Assembly: GCA_019348475.1 (NCBI GenBank)
Contig: JAHWJJ010000279.1
Location: 1 to 6,348 of the forward strand
DNA length: 6,348 nt
Reading direction: 5' to 3'
From: Gemmatimonadota bacterium
GTDB taxonomy: Bacteria > Gemmatimonadota > Gemmatimonadetes > Longimicrobiales > Longimicrobiaceae
Both the position numbers and the translations under genes were made by a program. Each line of letters opens with the position of its first letter. Position 1 is the stretch's first letter. A model generated the notes under the pieces. That model saw only the letters and a list, made by a program, of their open reading frames with translations. It ran no database searches and was not told the origin of the DNA. This document shows, in pieces, positions 1 to 5,638 of the stretch.

Positions 1-385
1 GGTCGAACAGAAAGATGTCCGGCGTGCATGCGGCGCGGTACGCCCGCGCCACCGCCTGCGTCTCGTCGAACAGGTACGGAAACGTCCACCCCCACGCCTC
101 GCGCTCCTCGCGCATGCGCTCCGGCGCGTCGGCCGGGTAGCGCGCCACGTCGTTGGACATGATGCCGACGATGGCCACGCCGCGCGGCGCGTAGTCGCGG
201 GCCAGCTCCGCCAGCGCGCCGCGGAGCAGCTTTACGTACGGGCAGTGGTTGGAAAGGAACATCACCACCAGCGCCGGCGCGTCCGCAAAGTGACGGAGCG
301 ACACGCGGTGCCCGTCAGTGTCCGGGAGCGCGAAGTCCGGCGCCTGCGTGCCCAGCTCCAGCATCGTCGAAGGGACCGCGACCAT
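1..385 (-). CDS. Thioredoxin-fold AhpC/TSA family protein, C-terminus cut off by the window edge
   Basis: This is the N-terminal 128 residues of a peroxiredoxin/thioredoxin-like protein; the gene continues beyond base 1. The segment 'LGTQAPDFALPDTDGHRVSL' (residues 11-30) is the typical opening of AhpC/TSA proteins. It is followed by a hydrophobic strand and the motif NHCPYVK (Cys48), then a segment around residues 75-80 (IMSNDV), FPYLFDETQ, and ACTPDIFLF with Cys120 before the cis-Pro region. There is no CxxC at Cys48, so this is not a classical thioredoxin. Cys48 and Cys120 are the visible candidate redox residues. No signal peptide is seen, so a cytosolic thiol-redox role is likely; the substrate is unknown. 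I chose the ATG at 385 because GGGAGG (395-400) lies 9 nt upstream of it. The in-frame ATG at 394 touches that site directly. Family confidence is high; exact function is not determined. Confidence 0.88.
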   Translation of the reverse strand, partial: MVAVPSTMLELGTQAPDFALPDTDGHRVSLRHFADAPALVVMFLSNHCPYVKLLRGALAELARDYAPRGVAIVGIMSNDVARYPADAPERMREEREAWGWTFPYLFDETQAVARAYRAACTPDIFLFD

Positions 386-394
386 CTGTCTCAT

Positions 395-400
395 CCTCCC
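395..400 (-). promoter_or_regulatory. Shine-Dalgarno site that decides the start of the AhpC/TSA-like gene
   Basis: GGGAGG on the minus strand directly abuts an ATG at 394 but sits 9 nt before the in-frame ATG at 385. Normal spacing therefore favours 385 as the start. No convincing -35/-10 pair was found between 386 and 490. Confidence 0.65.
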
Positions 401-490
401 ATTTCCGCGGATCGGCATCGTCCCACGTACAGCGGACGTAATCTGCCGAGCGCGGTCCCGGTGCGCGAGCCCCCCACGGCACAAACGTGG

Positions 491-516
491 ACGGCCCGCG
501 GCGCGCCGCGGGCCGT
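491..516 (-). terminator. Perfect 26-bp GC palindrome, possible terminator hairpin
   Basis: Each half begins ACGGCCCGCGGC and the element reads the same on both strands. It lies 28 bp after the stop codon of the HQVGH protein. As RNA it would form a very stable stem of about 11 bp with a tiny GC loop. The downstream minus-strand sequence is only CCACGTTTGT, a weak T-tract, so it may be a non-canonical or bidirectional terminator. The palindrome is seen directly; the terminator role is inferred. Confidence 0.5.
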
Positions 517-543
517 GGCCTCGTCCACCGGGACCGCCGGCGG

Positions 544-1287
544 TCAGCTCTGCACGTGCTCGCTGAGCATTTCGATCCACTCCGCCTCCACGTCCTGGTA
601 CCGTCCTTCGCAGCGGGAGGCGCGCGCTCGGGGAAGGTGCCCCTCCTCCACCACCCACTCGTGCGCGTCGGGGCTGGTGCCGTACAGCAGGCAGAGCAGG
701 TTCTCCAGCCGGCGCCCGCTGAGCGCGGTCCTGCCCGAGCCGGGGTTCTCCCAGTCCACCTGCATCTCGCTGAGCGCCACCGCGCCCTCCGCCGCGCTCT
801 GCAGGTCTTCGTCCGCAAAGCCCACCATCACCGCGGCCAGCTGGTCGGCGGCCTCTTCGGGCGGGGCGCTCACCGGCAGCTGCATCAGGTCCACGAAGGC
901 GTGCCCCACCTGGTGCAGCAGGATGAGCGCGAACGCGCCCACGAAGACCTGGTCCCCGTCTTCCTCGCCGCTCATCAGCGACTCGGCCAGCTCCATGAGC
1001 AGCTCGTAGCACAGCTGCACCGCGGGACGGGTGCGGTCGTAGAACGCGCCCGCGCGGCCGCACTCCGCCAGCTCCACCGTAACGTCCCGCGAGACGGGAA
1101 AGTACTGGTTGAGCGGATCCACGATGTTCGCCAGCACGTCCTGCTGCGCGAACATCTGCTGCATGGACGCGAACACGGGATCCTGCGCCTGCGGGTAGGC
1201 CACCAGCCAGCGGCCCTGCGCGGCGGCGGGTGCGGACGAAAACGCCAGCGCGGCCAGCGCGCCGGCAAGGAGGTTGGGAATTCTCAT
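544..1287 (-). CDS. Secreted DUF4344-like protein with degenerate HQxxH metallopeptidase motif
   Basis: This predicted 247-aa exported protein has a signal peptide in residues 1-24 (MRIPNLLAGALAALAF, then a small-residue region ending AAAQ). The layout resembles the putative metallopeptidase family DUF4344: an ECGRAGAFYD segment (Cys76), QLCYEL (Cys93), LLHQVGHAFVDL, an EEAADQ segment (residues 144-149), ENLLCLLYG (Cys199) and a terminal SRCEGR (Cys226). In the zinc motif the catalytic Glu of HExxH is Gln126 (codon CAG at 912-910), while His125 and His129 remain. Metal binding is possible but normal peptidase chemistry is doubtful. The four Cys suggest two disulfides in an extracytoplasmic protein. 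I chose the ATG at 1287 because it starts the signal peptide. The in-frame ATG at 1359 lies within the -35 element of the promoter at 1331-1359. The downstream paralogue in the sequence (1369-2109) has the same architecture. The family call is from memory of motifs, so moderately sure. Confidence 0.8.
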   Translation of the reverse strand: MRIPNLLAGALAALAFSSAPAAAQGRWLVAYPQAQDPVFASMQQMFAQQDVLANIVDPLNQYFPVSRDVTVELAECGRAGAFYDRTRPAVQLCYELLMELAESLMSGEEDGDQVFVGAFALILLHQVGHAFVDLMQLPVSAPPEEAADQLAAVMVGFADEDLQSAAEGAVALSEMQVDWENPGSGRTALSGRRLENLLCLLYGTSPDAHEWVVEEGHLPRARASRCEGRYQDVEAEWIEMLSEHVQS

Positions 1288-1330
1288 GCGGGTGGGCTCG
1301 GGGAGGGAGAACAGCTGGCGCGTCGGGACA

Positions 1331-1359
1331 AGTGTAAGCCTGCCCCCGCGCCGGGTCAA
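1331..1359 (-). promoter_or_regulatory. Sigma70-like promoter of the HQVGH protein gene
   Basis: On the minus strand, -35 TTGACC (1359-1354) is separated by 17 bp from -10 TACACT (1336-1331). Transcription would start near 1324, giving a leader of about 37 nt. The -35 begins 9 bp past the stop codon of the preceding gene, so there is no room for a terminator between the two paralogues and readthrough is possible. Confidence 0.65.
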
Positions 1360-1368
1360 CGCGCCCGA

Positions 1369-2109
1369 TCAGCGCAGGCGCGCTCCCAGCCGGGGGCTCC
1401 ACACGTCCACGCTGCGCAGGGCGGCGGCCCGGCATCGCTGCCGCGCCCCCGCGGGCACCAGTCCGGCCGTGCGCAGTTCGCTGAATCCCTCCGCATCGGC
1501 GCCGTACACAAGGCAGGCGACCTTGCGGAACCGCTCCGGTCCCAGCCCGTGCTCGGTCGCGTACGCCCAGCTGCCCCACTGCGGGTCGGCGTCATGGATC
1601 GTGCTGACCCCGCCCAGGATCCACAGGGGGAACCCGCCGTCATGCGCCGTCGCCAGCATCAGGGCAGTGAGCTCGTCCACCGCCCCCTCTACGTCCGCTC
1701 CCACGGACAGGTTCAGCTCGGCGATGATGGCGTGCGCAACGCCATGAAAGGTCATGAACAGGTGGGCACCGGAAGCCGCACGCCGCAGGCTGTCCTGCTC
1801 CGCCGCGATGCCGTAGAGCCGCGTGGCCATCCGATAGCAGATCTCCACGGCGCGCTCCGCCTGGTTCCAGCGGATGTCCGACGAGGGGCACTCCACCATC
1901 CGCAACGCCACCCGCCGCGGCATGCGAATCCAGCTGTTGAGCCCCGCCGCCATCCCGTCCAGCTGCCGCCCTTCCATCAGCCACTCGCGGGCGCGCGCCG
2001 CCTGGGTGGACTGCACCGCCGGATACTCCGCGACGAATCCGGCCTGCGCGGTGAGCGGTTGTGCGAGGACGGCGGCGGTGGCCGCGAGCATGAGCGGGCG
2101 AGGGCGCAT
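1369..2109 (-). CDS. Secreted DUF4344-like paralogue with degenerate HGxxH motif
   Basis: This predicted 246-aa exported protein has a signal peptide at residues 1-22 (MRPRPLMLAATAAVLAQPLT, then AQ). It is paralogous to the next gene in the transcription direction (544-1287). Shared landmarks are an EYP/AYP segment after the signal peptide, VECPSS (Cys74), EICYRM (Cys91), the FHGVAHAI motif, EGAVDELTALM (Glu141, Asp145), ACLVYG (Cys199) and RQRCRA (Cys226). Distances match: first motif His to Asp is 23 residues in both proteins, and Cys199 and Cys226 have the same numbers. The catalytic Glu of HExxH is replaced by Gly123 (codon GGC at 1743-1741), while His122 and His126 remain, so it is probably not an active zinc peptidase. 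The ATG at 2109 is chosen because it starts the signal peptide. The in-frame ATG at 2187 coincides with the -35 of its promoter. No clear Shine-Dalgarno site is visible. Divergence from the paralogue is substantial, so the duplication is old. Confidence 0.78.
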   Translation of the reverse strand: MRPRPLMLAATAAVLAQPLTAQAGFVAEYPAVQSTQAARAREWLMEGRQLDGMAAGLNSWIRMPRRVALRMVECPSSDIRWNQAERAVEICYRMATRLYGIAAEQDSLRRAASGAHLFMTFHGVAHAIIAELNLSVGADVEGAVDELTALMLATAHDGGFPLWILGGVSTIHDADPQWGSWAYATEHGLGPERFRKVACLVYGADAEGFSELRTAGLVPAGARQRCRAAALRSVDVWSPRLGARLR

Positions 2110-2157
2110 GGATCTGCGGAGATGAAGAGTGGCGGCCGATGTGACAGAACGGCGCGA

Positions 2158-2187
2158 AAGATACGCCGGATGATCCTGCGCGGTCAA
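2158..2187 (-). promoter_or_regulatory. Sigma70-like promoter of the HGVAH protein gene
   Basis: Minus strand -35 TTGACC (2187-2182), an 18-bp spacer, and -10 TATCTT (2163-2158). The predicted start near 2151 gives a leader of about 42 nt before the ATG at 2109. It sits just downstream of the terminator that closes the flotillin operon, so this gene is a separate transcription unit. Confidence 0.6.
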
Positions 2188-2207
2188 TGCTCATCCGCCG
2201 CGGTCAG

Positions 2208-2244
2208 AAAACGATCGGGGAGGCTGCCGGGCGGCGGCCTCCCC
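2208..2244 (-). terminator. Rho-independent terminator of the NfeD/flotillin operon
   Basis: Positions 2217-2244 form a 12-bp hairpin with a 4-nt loop. Its arms are GGGGAGGC and GCCTCCCC, extended inward by a G-U pair and three G-C pairs. Read on the minus strand, the stem is followed by GATCGTTTTCTG, with four T at 2211-2208. It lies 26 bp beyond the TAG of the last operon gene. Stem, spacing and T-tract all fit an intrinsic terminator. Confidence 0.75.
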
Positions 2245-2270
2245 GGTGGTTCCGGGTGAACGGCGCAGAG

Positions 2271-2780
2271 CTACTTCCGCAGCGACCGGGGCGGGCCCAG
2301 GATCTCGGCCATCAGCACCGCGCGGCGCAGGGCGCCCGGGTGGCGCATCTGGTCCAGCAGGCCGTGCCGGGCGGCGGCGCCCGCGGAGTGGTCGTCCACG
2401 TAGCGCCGGTGAAAGGCGTCGTGCTCCGCCTGCCGGTCCACCTCCTGCTCCAGCGACACGGCCTCGCCGGGCATGGGCCGCGCCTCCACCGACATCAGGT
2501 GCACGGGCTCCAGCGAAACGACCTCGGCGCCGCTGTAGTCCGGCTCCGCGTCCGCGGCCACCTCGTCCCATGTCGCCCCGGACGAGATTTCATCGCCGCC
2601 GCCCCGGGCGGGGAGCACCGCCACCGGCGCGCGCTGCACGTACAGCACGGGCTCCTGCGGGACCTCCGCCGGGTCGTAGAACGCCGGCGGGGGAAGCCGC
2701 TTCGCCTCGGCGTTCCGCGCCGCCGCGCCCACGATGGACCACAGAATCCAGCCGACGAACAGCAGGACGAGGAACTCCAT
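2271..2780 (-). CDS. Single-TM protein of unknown function, last gene of the flotillin operon
   Basis: I do not recognise this 169-aa protein. Residues 1-20 (MEFLVLLFVGWILWSIVGAA) form one hydrophobic segment, probably an uncleaved membrane anchor. It is followed by a basic stretch (RNAEAKR), a Pro-rich stretch, and an acidic, low-complexity middle (about 60-90). Residues 107-160 look helical and carry spaced His residues (120, 124, 131, 139, 147). The end is LMAEILGPPRSLRK. The ATG lies 3 nt after the FloA stop codon, with a G-rich run upstream, so it is translationally coupled to floA. Bacillus operons of this type also carry a small uncharacterised gene after floA (yqfB), but I see no basis for calling this an orthologue. 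A role as a membrane partner or accessory of FloA is inferred from position only. The stop is followed by a terminator. Confidence 0.75.
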   Translation of the reverse strand: MEFLVLLFVGWILWSIVGAAARNAEAKRLPPPAFYDPAEVPQEPVLYVQRAPVAVLPARGGGDEISSGATWDEVAADAEPDYSGAEVVSLEPVHLMSVEARPMPGEAVSLEQEVDRQAEHDAFHRRYVDDHSAGAAARHGLLDQMRHPGALRRAVLMAEILGPPRSLRK

Positions 2781-2783
2781 GGC

Positions 2784-3779
2784 TCAGTCGCCCCCGCCGT
2801 TCCCCGGGCCGGAGGAACCCGCGGGCGCCGCCAGCGCGCGGCGCATGGAGGTGTCGCTCTCCATGTTCTGGATGCGGGTGTAGTCCATCACCCCCAGGTT
2901 CCCCTTGCGGAAGGCTTCGGCCATCGCGAGCGGCACCTGCGCCTCGGCCTCCACCACCTTGGCGCGCATCTCCTCCACGCGGGCGCGGTTCTCCTGCTCC
3001 AGCGCCACCGCCATCGCACGCCGCTCCTCGGCGCGGGCCTGGGCGATGCGCTTGTCCGCTTCGGCCTGGTCCGTCTGCAGCTCCGCGCCGATGTTCTTGC
3101 CCACGTCCACGTCGGCGATGTCGATGGAGAGGATCTCGAACGCGGTCCCCGCGTCCAGCCCCTTGCTGAGCACCGTCTTGCTGATGTTGTCGGGGTTCTC
3201 CAGCACCGCCTTGTGGCTGGCCGCCGAGCCGATGGTGGACACGATCCCCTCGCCCACGCGCGCCAGGATGGTCTCCTCGCCCGCGCCGCCGACCAGGCGG
3301 TTGATGTTGGCGCGCACCGTCACGCGCGCGATGGCGATGAGCTGAATGCCGTCCTTGGCCATCGCCGCCACCCGCGGGGTGCTGATCACCTTGGGGTTCA
3401 CCGAGGTCTGCACCGCCTCCAGGACGTTGCGGCCGGCCAGGTCGATGGCCGTGGCCTGCTGAAAGGTGAGGGTGATCCCCGCCTTCTGCGCGGCGATCAG
3501 CGCCTGCACCACCCGCTCCACGTTTCCGCCGGCCAGGTGGTGCGCCTCCAGCTGCGTCACGTTCAGCGGCAGGTCCGCCTTGTGGGCCGTGATGAGCGGG
3601 TGGACGATGCGGTTCGGGTTCACCCGCCGCAGCTTCATGGCGAACAGCCGCGTGAGCCCCACGTACACGCCCGACGACACCGACTGGATCCACAGCCCCA
3701 GCGGGACGAACTGCAGGAAGACCACCACGCCGATGAAGGCGAGAAAGATCAGGAACAGGGTGTACGCGACGGGATCCAT
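2784..3779 (-). CDS. floA: Flotillin-like protein FloA
   Basis: This 331-residue protein has the usual length of bacterial FloA (former UPF0365/YqfA). An N-terminal hydrophobic segment (about residues 5-30) inserts in the membrane. The SPFH domain follows, with landmarks [10 protein letters not shown] (46-55), [14 protein letters not shown] (78-91), [14 protein letters not shown] (110-123), [16 protein letters not shown] (144-159) and [17 protein letters not shown] (164-180). The segment from about 230 to 285 is rich in Ala, Glu, Arg and Gln and is the coiled-coil oligomerisation region. The protein ends in a Gly/Ser tail. FloA family proteins assemble into membrane-associated oligomers that scaffold microdomains and affect membrane fluidity. 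NfeD upstream is the expected partner. The ATG at 3779 matches the family N-terminus, but the Shine-Dalgarno site is weak (GAGAA). It is separated by 126 bp from the truncated paralogue upstream, and no strong promoter is seen in that gap. Confidence 0.96.
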   Translation of the reverse strand: MDPVAYTLFLIFLAFIGVVVFLQFVPLGLWIQSVSSGVYVGLTRLFAMKLRRVNPNRIVHPLITAHKADLPLNVTQLEAHHLAGGNVERVVQALIAAQKAGITLTFQQATAIDLAGRNVLEAVQTSVNPKVISTPRVAAMAKDGIQLIAIARVTVRANINRLVGGAGEETILARVGEGIVSTIGSAASHKAVLENPDNISKTVLSKGLDAGTAFEILSIDIADVDVGKNIGAELQTDQAEADKRIAQARAEERRAMAVALEQENRARVEEMRAKVVEAEAQVPLAMAEAFRKGNLGVMDYTRIQNMESDTSMRRALAAPAGSSGPGNGGGD

Positions 3780-3905
3780 GGTCGTGTTCTCGGGTCAGAG
3801 GTCGGGGCCCGCCCAGGGGCGGAACCGGCGCACAGACGGCCGTCCGTCCGGCGCGGAGCGGTGGTACGTGGATGCGGCAACGGAAGTTGCGAGTAGTTGC
3901 CGCGG
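3780..3905 (-). other. 126-bp spacer before floA, with one inverted repeat
   Basis: This is the only sizeable gap inside the flotillin operon. It holds an inverted repeat, GCGGCAAC (3874-3881) and GTTGCCGC (3896-3903), separated by 14 nt. The repeat starts 2 bp beyond the stop codon of the truncated flotillin gene. There is no T-tract, so it looks more like a processing, stabilising or attenuating hairpin than an intrinsic terminator. A short palindrome, GACGGCCGTC, lies at 3835-3844. Translation of the gap shows no remnant of the missing FloA C-terminus. Confidence 0.5.
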
Positions 3906-4325
3906 CTACCCCAGCTTCGGAAACAGGGCCGCGTAGTCGATCTGCCCGTCCGGCGTGCGTGGACCGCTGCGCACGATCTCCAGCGGGTCGCGCCCCGCCA
4001 GGTCCAGCGCCGTCGCGTGGTCGAAGTCCAGGCGCACGTTCCGCGAGGCCGCGAGCACCATCGCATCCACCACCCGGTCCAGGTTGCCCCCGGCCAGCAG
4101 GTGCGCTTCGGTAAGGTGTGCAGAGATCTCCACGCCACCGTCACGCGCGCGGCGCAGCGGCAGATACACCCGCGCGGGCGCCACCTGGCGCAGCCGCATC
4201 GCCATCGTCCGCGAGAACGCGAAGTCCAGGCCCAGCTCGCGCGCCGTGCTCCACCAGCGCAGCGCGGGCATCCAGATGGGAGCGCCGAGGAGCAGCAGGA
4301 TCCCGGGCACGATCAGCACGCCCAC
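3906..4325 (-). CDS. Truncated FloA paralogue ('mini-flotillin'), membrane segment plus partial SPFH domain
   Basis: This 139-aa protein has a hydrophobic N-terminus (GVLIVPGILLLLGAPIWMPA, residues 2-21). Residues 39-118 align without gaps to FloA residues 44-123 encoded next door; I count 37 identities in 80. Shared blocks include AM-LR-V-P-R, EAH-LAGGN--RVV and ATA-DLAGR--LE-V. It ends in DGQIDYAALFPKLG, where FloA continues with the rest of SPFH and its coiled coil; both are absent. The start is GTG at 4325, one base after the nfeD stop codon, with GGAGG (4332-4336) 6 nt upstream. An upstream ATG at 4385 would overlap nfeD by about 59 bp and add a basic, non-homologous leader, so I reject it. 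The frame is intact and the initiation signal strong, so it looks translated. It could be a regulatory subunit of the FloA assembly, or a decaying duplicate. Function unknown. Confidence 0.82.
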   Translation of the reverse strand: MGVLIVPGILLLLGAPIWMPALRWWSTARELGLDFAFSRTMAMRLRQVAPARVYLPLRRARDGGVEISAHLTEAHLLAGGNLDRVVDAMVLAASRNVRLDFDHATALDLAGRDPLEIVRSGPRTPDGQIDYAALFPKLG

Positions 4326-4326
4326 C

Positions 4327-4947
4327 TCAGGCCTCCGGCGGCGGCTCGTCCGCGCGGGGAGGGGGCGGAAGGGCGCGCACCACATGCCGGTAGCCTTCGG
4401 CGTGAAGCACGCGGACGGGGGTGCCGGCGGTGATCCATCCCTCCTCGCTCACCACGTCCAGCAGCTCGCCGCCCACCCTGGCCGTCCCCGCCGGGCGCAG
4501 ATCGGTGGTGGCGACGCCCTCGGCGCCCTCCAACTCCGGCCGCGGCAGGCTGGCCACGTATCCCTCGGAGCGGCGCAGCATGCCGCCCAGGATGGGGTCG
4601 CCGGAGCGCAGGCGCGAGGCCAGCCCCCAGAACGCCACCCCCATCAGCGTCACGCTGGAAACGACGGCCGCCAGGGCGATGGCCACGTCCACGGGCCCGG
4701 GAAAAGGCCCGATCACCGCCAGCACGATCCCCGCGAGCACCGCCAGCACGCCGATGACGGCGGCGGCGCCCCACCCGGGGATCAGGAACACCTCCACCGC
4801 CAGGAACAGCAGCCCGGCGATCACCAGCAGCGCGGGCATCCACGGCGCCAGCCCCAGCGCGCCGGCAAACGGCGCCGGCCCCGCGTGCGCGGCGGAGGGA
4901 ACCATCGTCAGCAGGGCGGCGGCCGCGCAGGCCAGGATCGTTCGCAT
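4327..4947 (-). CDS. nfeD: Short NfeD-family membrane protein
   Basis: This 206-aa protein has a signal-peptide-like N-terminus (residues 1-22, ending AAHAG). Three hydrophobic segments follow at about 37-56, 60-80 and 87-110 (the first with FLAVEVFLIPGWG). The C-terminal domain, about residues 125-190, contains LRRSEGYV, GAEGVATTDLRPAGTARV, GELLDVVSEEGWI and GTPVRVLHAEGYRHVV, the pattern of the soluble OB-fold domain of NfeD proteins. The ClpP-like serine protease domain of long NfeD forms is absent, so this is a short NfeD. NfeD proteins are commonly encoded next to SPFH/flotillin genes and are thought to work with them in the membrane; that fits the two FloA-like genes downstream. I chose ATG 4947 because it begins the signal peptide. 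The upstream in-frame ATG at 5013 lies at the first base of the -35 element. No good Shine-Dalgarno site is seen. The tail is Pro/acid rich. Confidence 0.88.
   Translation of the reverse strand: MRTILACAAAALLTMVPSAAHAGPAPFAGALGLAPWMPALLVIAGLLFLAVEVFLIPGWGAAAVIGVLAVLAGIVLAVIGPFPGPVDVAIALAAVVSSVTLMGVAFWGLASRLRSGDPILGGMLRRSEGYVASLPRPELEGAEGVATTDLRPAGTARVGGELLDVVSEEGWITAGTPVRVLHAEGYRHVVRALPPPPRADEPPPEA
4332..4336 (-). promoter_or_regulatory. Shine-Dalgarno site of the mini-flotillin gene
   Basis: GGAGG sits inside the final codons of nfeD, 6 nt before the GTG at 4325. With the nfeD TGA at 4329-4327, termination and re-initiation are nearly superimposed. This argues for translational coupling and for GTG as the real start. 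Confidence 0.7.
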
Positions 4948-4984
4948 GGAAGCGTGGCGGGGAGGAAGCGTGTCGCGTACCACA

Positions 4985-5013
4985 AGTCTACACGCGGGGG
5001 GCGCCGGGTCCAA
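4985..5013 (-). promoter_or_regulatory. Sigma70-like promoter of the NfeD/flotillin operon
   Basis: Minus strand -35 TTGGAC (5013-5008), a 17-bp spacer, and -10 TAGACT (4990-4985). The predicted start near 4978 gives a leader of about 31 nt. The -35 is 9 bp past the LOG stop codon and no terminator lies between, so LOG transcripts may read into nfeD. The element resembles the promoter at 1331-1359 over its whole length. Confidence 0.55.
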
Positions 5014-5022
5014 GTGCCGCGG

Positions 5023-5604
5023 TCACCGCTCCCCCGGCGCGATCCACTTCTCGGCCGCCGGGGGGACGAAGGCCTGCATGCGGTCGATCAGCGTGTCCGC
5101 ATCCGTATCCTGCAGCACCATCGCGCGGTGCTGGGGGTGGATGAACCCTTCGGCCACGCCGTGATCGAACATGGCCAGCAGCGGCTCGTAGTAGCCCAGC
5201 ACGTTCAGCAGGGCGCACGGCTTGGGATGGATTCCCAGCTGCGACCAGGTGACGACCTCGCAGAACTCCTCGAAGGTCCCGTAGCCGCCGGGAAGCGCCA
5301 CGAAGCCGCCGGAAAGGTCCGCCATCATCGCCTTGCGCTCGTGCATGGAGCGCACGACGTGCAGCACGGTGAGCCCGCTGTGCCCCACCTCGCGCCGGAG
5401 CAGCGCCTCGGGGATGACGCCGATGGCCTCGCCGCCGTGCCTCATCACCTCGTCGGCGACGATGCCCATCAGCCCCACGCGGCCGCCGCCGTACACCAGC
5501 CCGATCCCGCGCTCCGCCATGACCCGCCCCAGCCCCCGGGCCGCGACCGCGTACTCCGGCCGCACCCCCGGGCTGGACCCGCAGAAGACGCAGATCCGCT
5601 TCAC
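5023..5604 (-). CDS. LOG-family nucleotide 5'-monophosphate phosphoribohydrolase
   Basis: This 193-aa protein has the usual length of LOG ('lonely guy') enzymes, often mis-annotated as lysine decarboxylases. It opens with KRICVFCGSSPG (Rossmann-like nucleotide-binding start), then GLVYGGGRVGLMG (35-47), MHERKAMM with Arg90-Lys91, and the signature PGGYGTFEE (105-113, ending at Glu113). In this family Arg and Glu at these positions act in cleaving the N-glycosidic bond of nucleoside monophosphates, releasing the base (cytokinin bases in plants and some bacteria) and ribose 5-phosphate. All signature residues are present, so it should be active; the physiological substrate here is unknown. No signal peptide is seen, so it should be cytoplasmic. 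I chose GTG 5604: GAGGAG (5608-5613) lies just upstream and homology begins immediately. The ATG at 5676 would overlap the lipoprotein gene and add a Pro/Gly/Thr-rich leader. It likely shares a transcript with the lipoprotein gene 34 bp upstream. Confidence 0.93.
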   Translation of the reverse strand: MKRICVFCGSSPGVRPEYAVAARGLGRVMAERGIGLVYGGGRVGLMGIVADEVMRHGGEAIGVIPEALLRREVGHSGLTVLHVVRSMHERKAMMADLSGGFVALPGGYGTFEEFCEVVTWSQLGIHPKPCALLNVLGYYEPLLAMFDHGVAEGFIHPQHRAMVLQDTDADTLIDRMQAFVPPAAEKWIAPGER

Positions 5605-5638
5605 CTTCTCCTCGCCCGCGCCCGGTCCGGGCCGCGTC

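Noticed and set aside
1285..1359. Upstream ATG at 1359 as start of the HQVGH protein
   Set aside because: The added residues precede a clear signal peptide and overlap the -35/-10 elements, so they would lie upstream of the transcription start.
2107..2187. Upstream ATG at 2187 as start of the HGVAH protein
   Set aside because: It sits in the -35 element, and the signal peptide begins at the ATG at 2109.
487..2259. Long plus-strand open frame (590 codons) antisense to the two secreted paralogues
   Set aside because: The translation is Arg/His/Gly/Gln-rich with no domains and spans several minus-strand genes, promoters and a terminator. It is a typical shadow in GC-rich DNA.
2187..3896. Long plus-strand open frame antisense to floA and the 169-aa gene
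   Set aside because: It is His/Arg/Gly-rich without family features, and FloA on the opposite strand is certain.
3780..4325. Mini-flotillin as the 5' part of a floA gene broken by a frameshift
   Set aside because: The downstream floA is complete with its own N-terminus, and the 126-bp gap encodes no continuation of SPFH sequence. It is a separate paralogue.
5023..5604. Lysine decarboxylase function for the LOG protein
   Set aside because: PGGxGTxxE proteins of this length are LOG phosphoribohydrolases. There is no PLP-binding decarboxylase fold.
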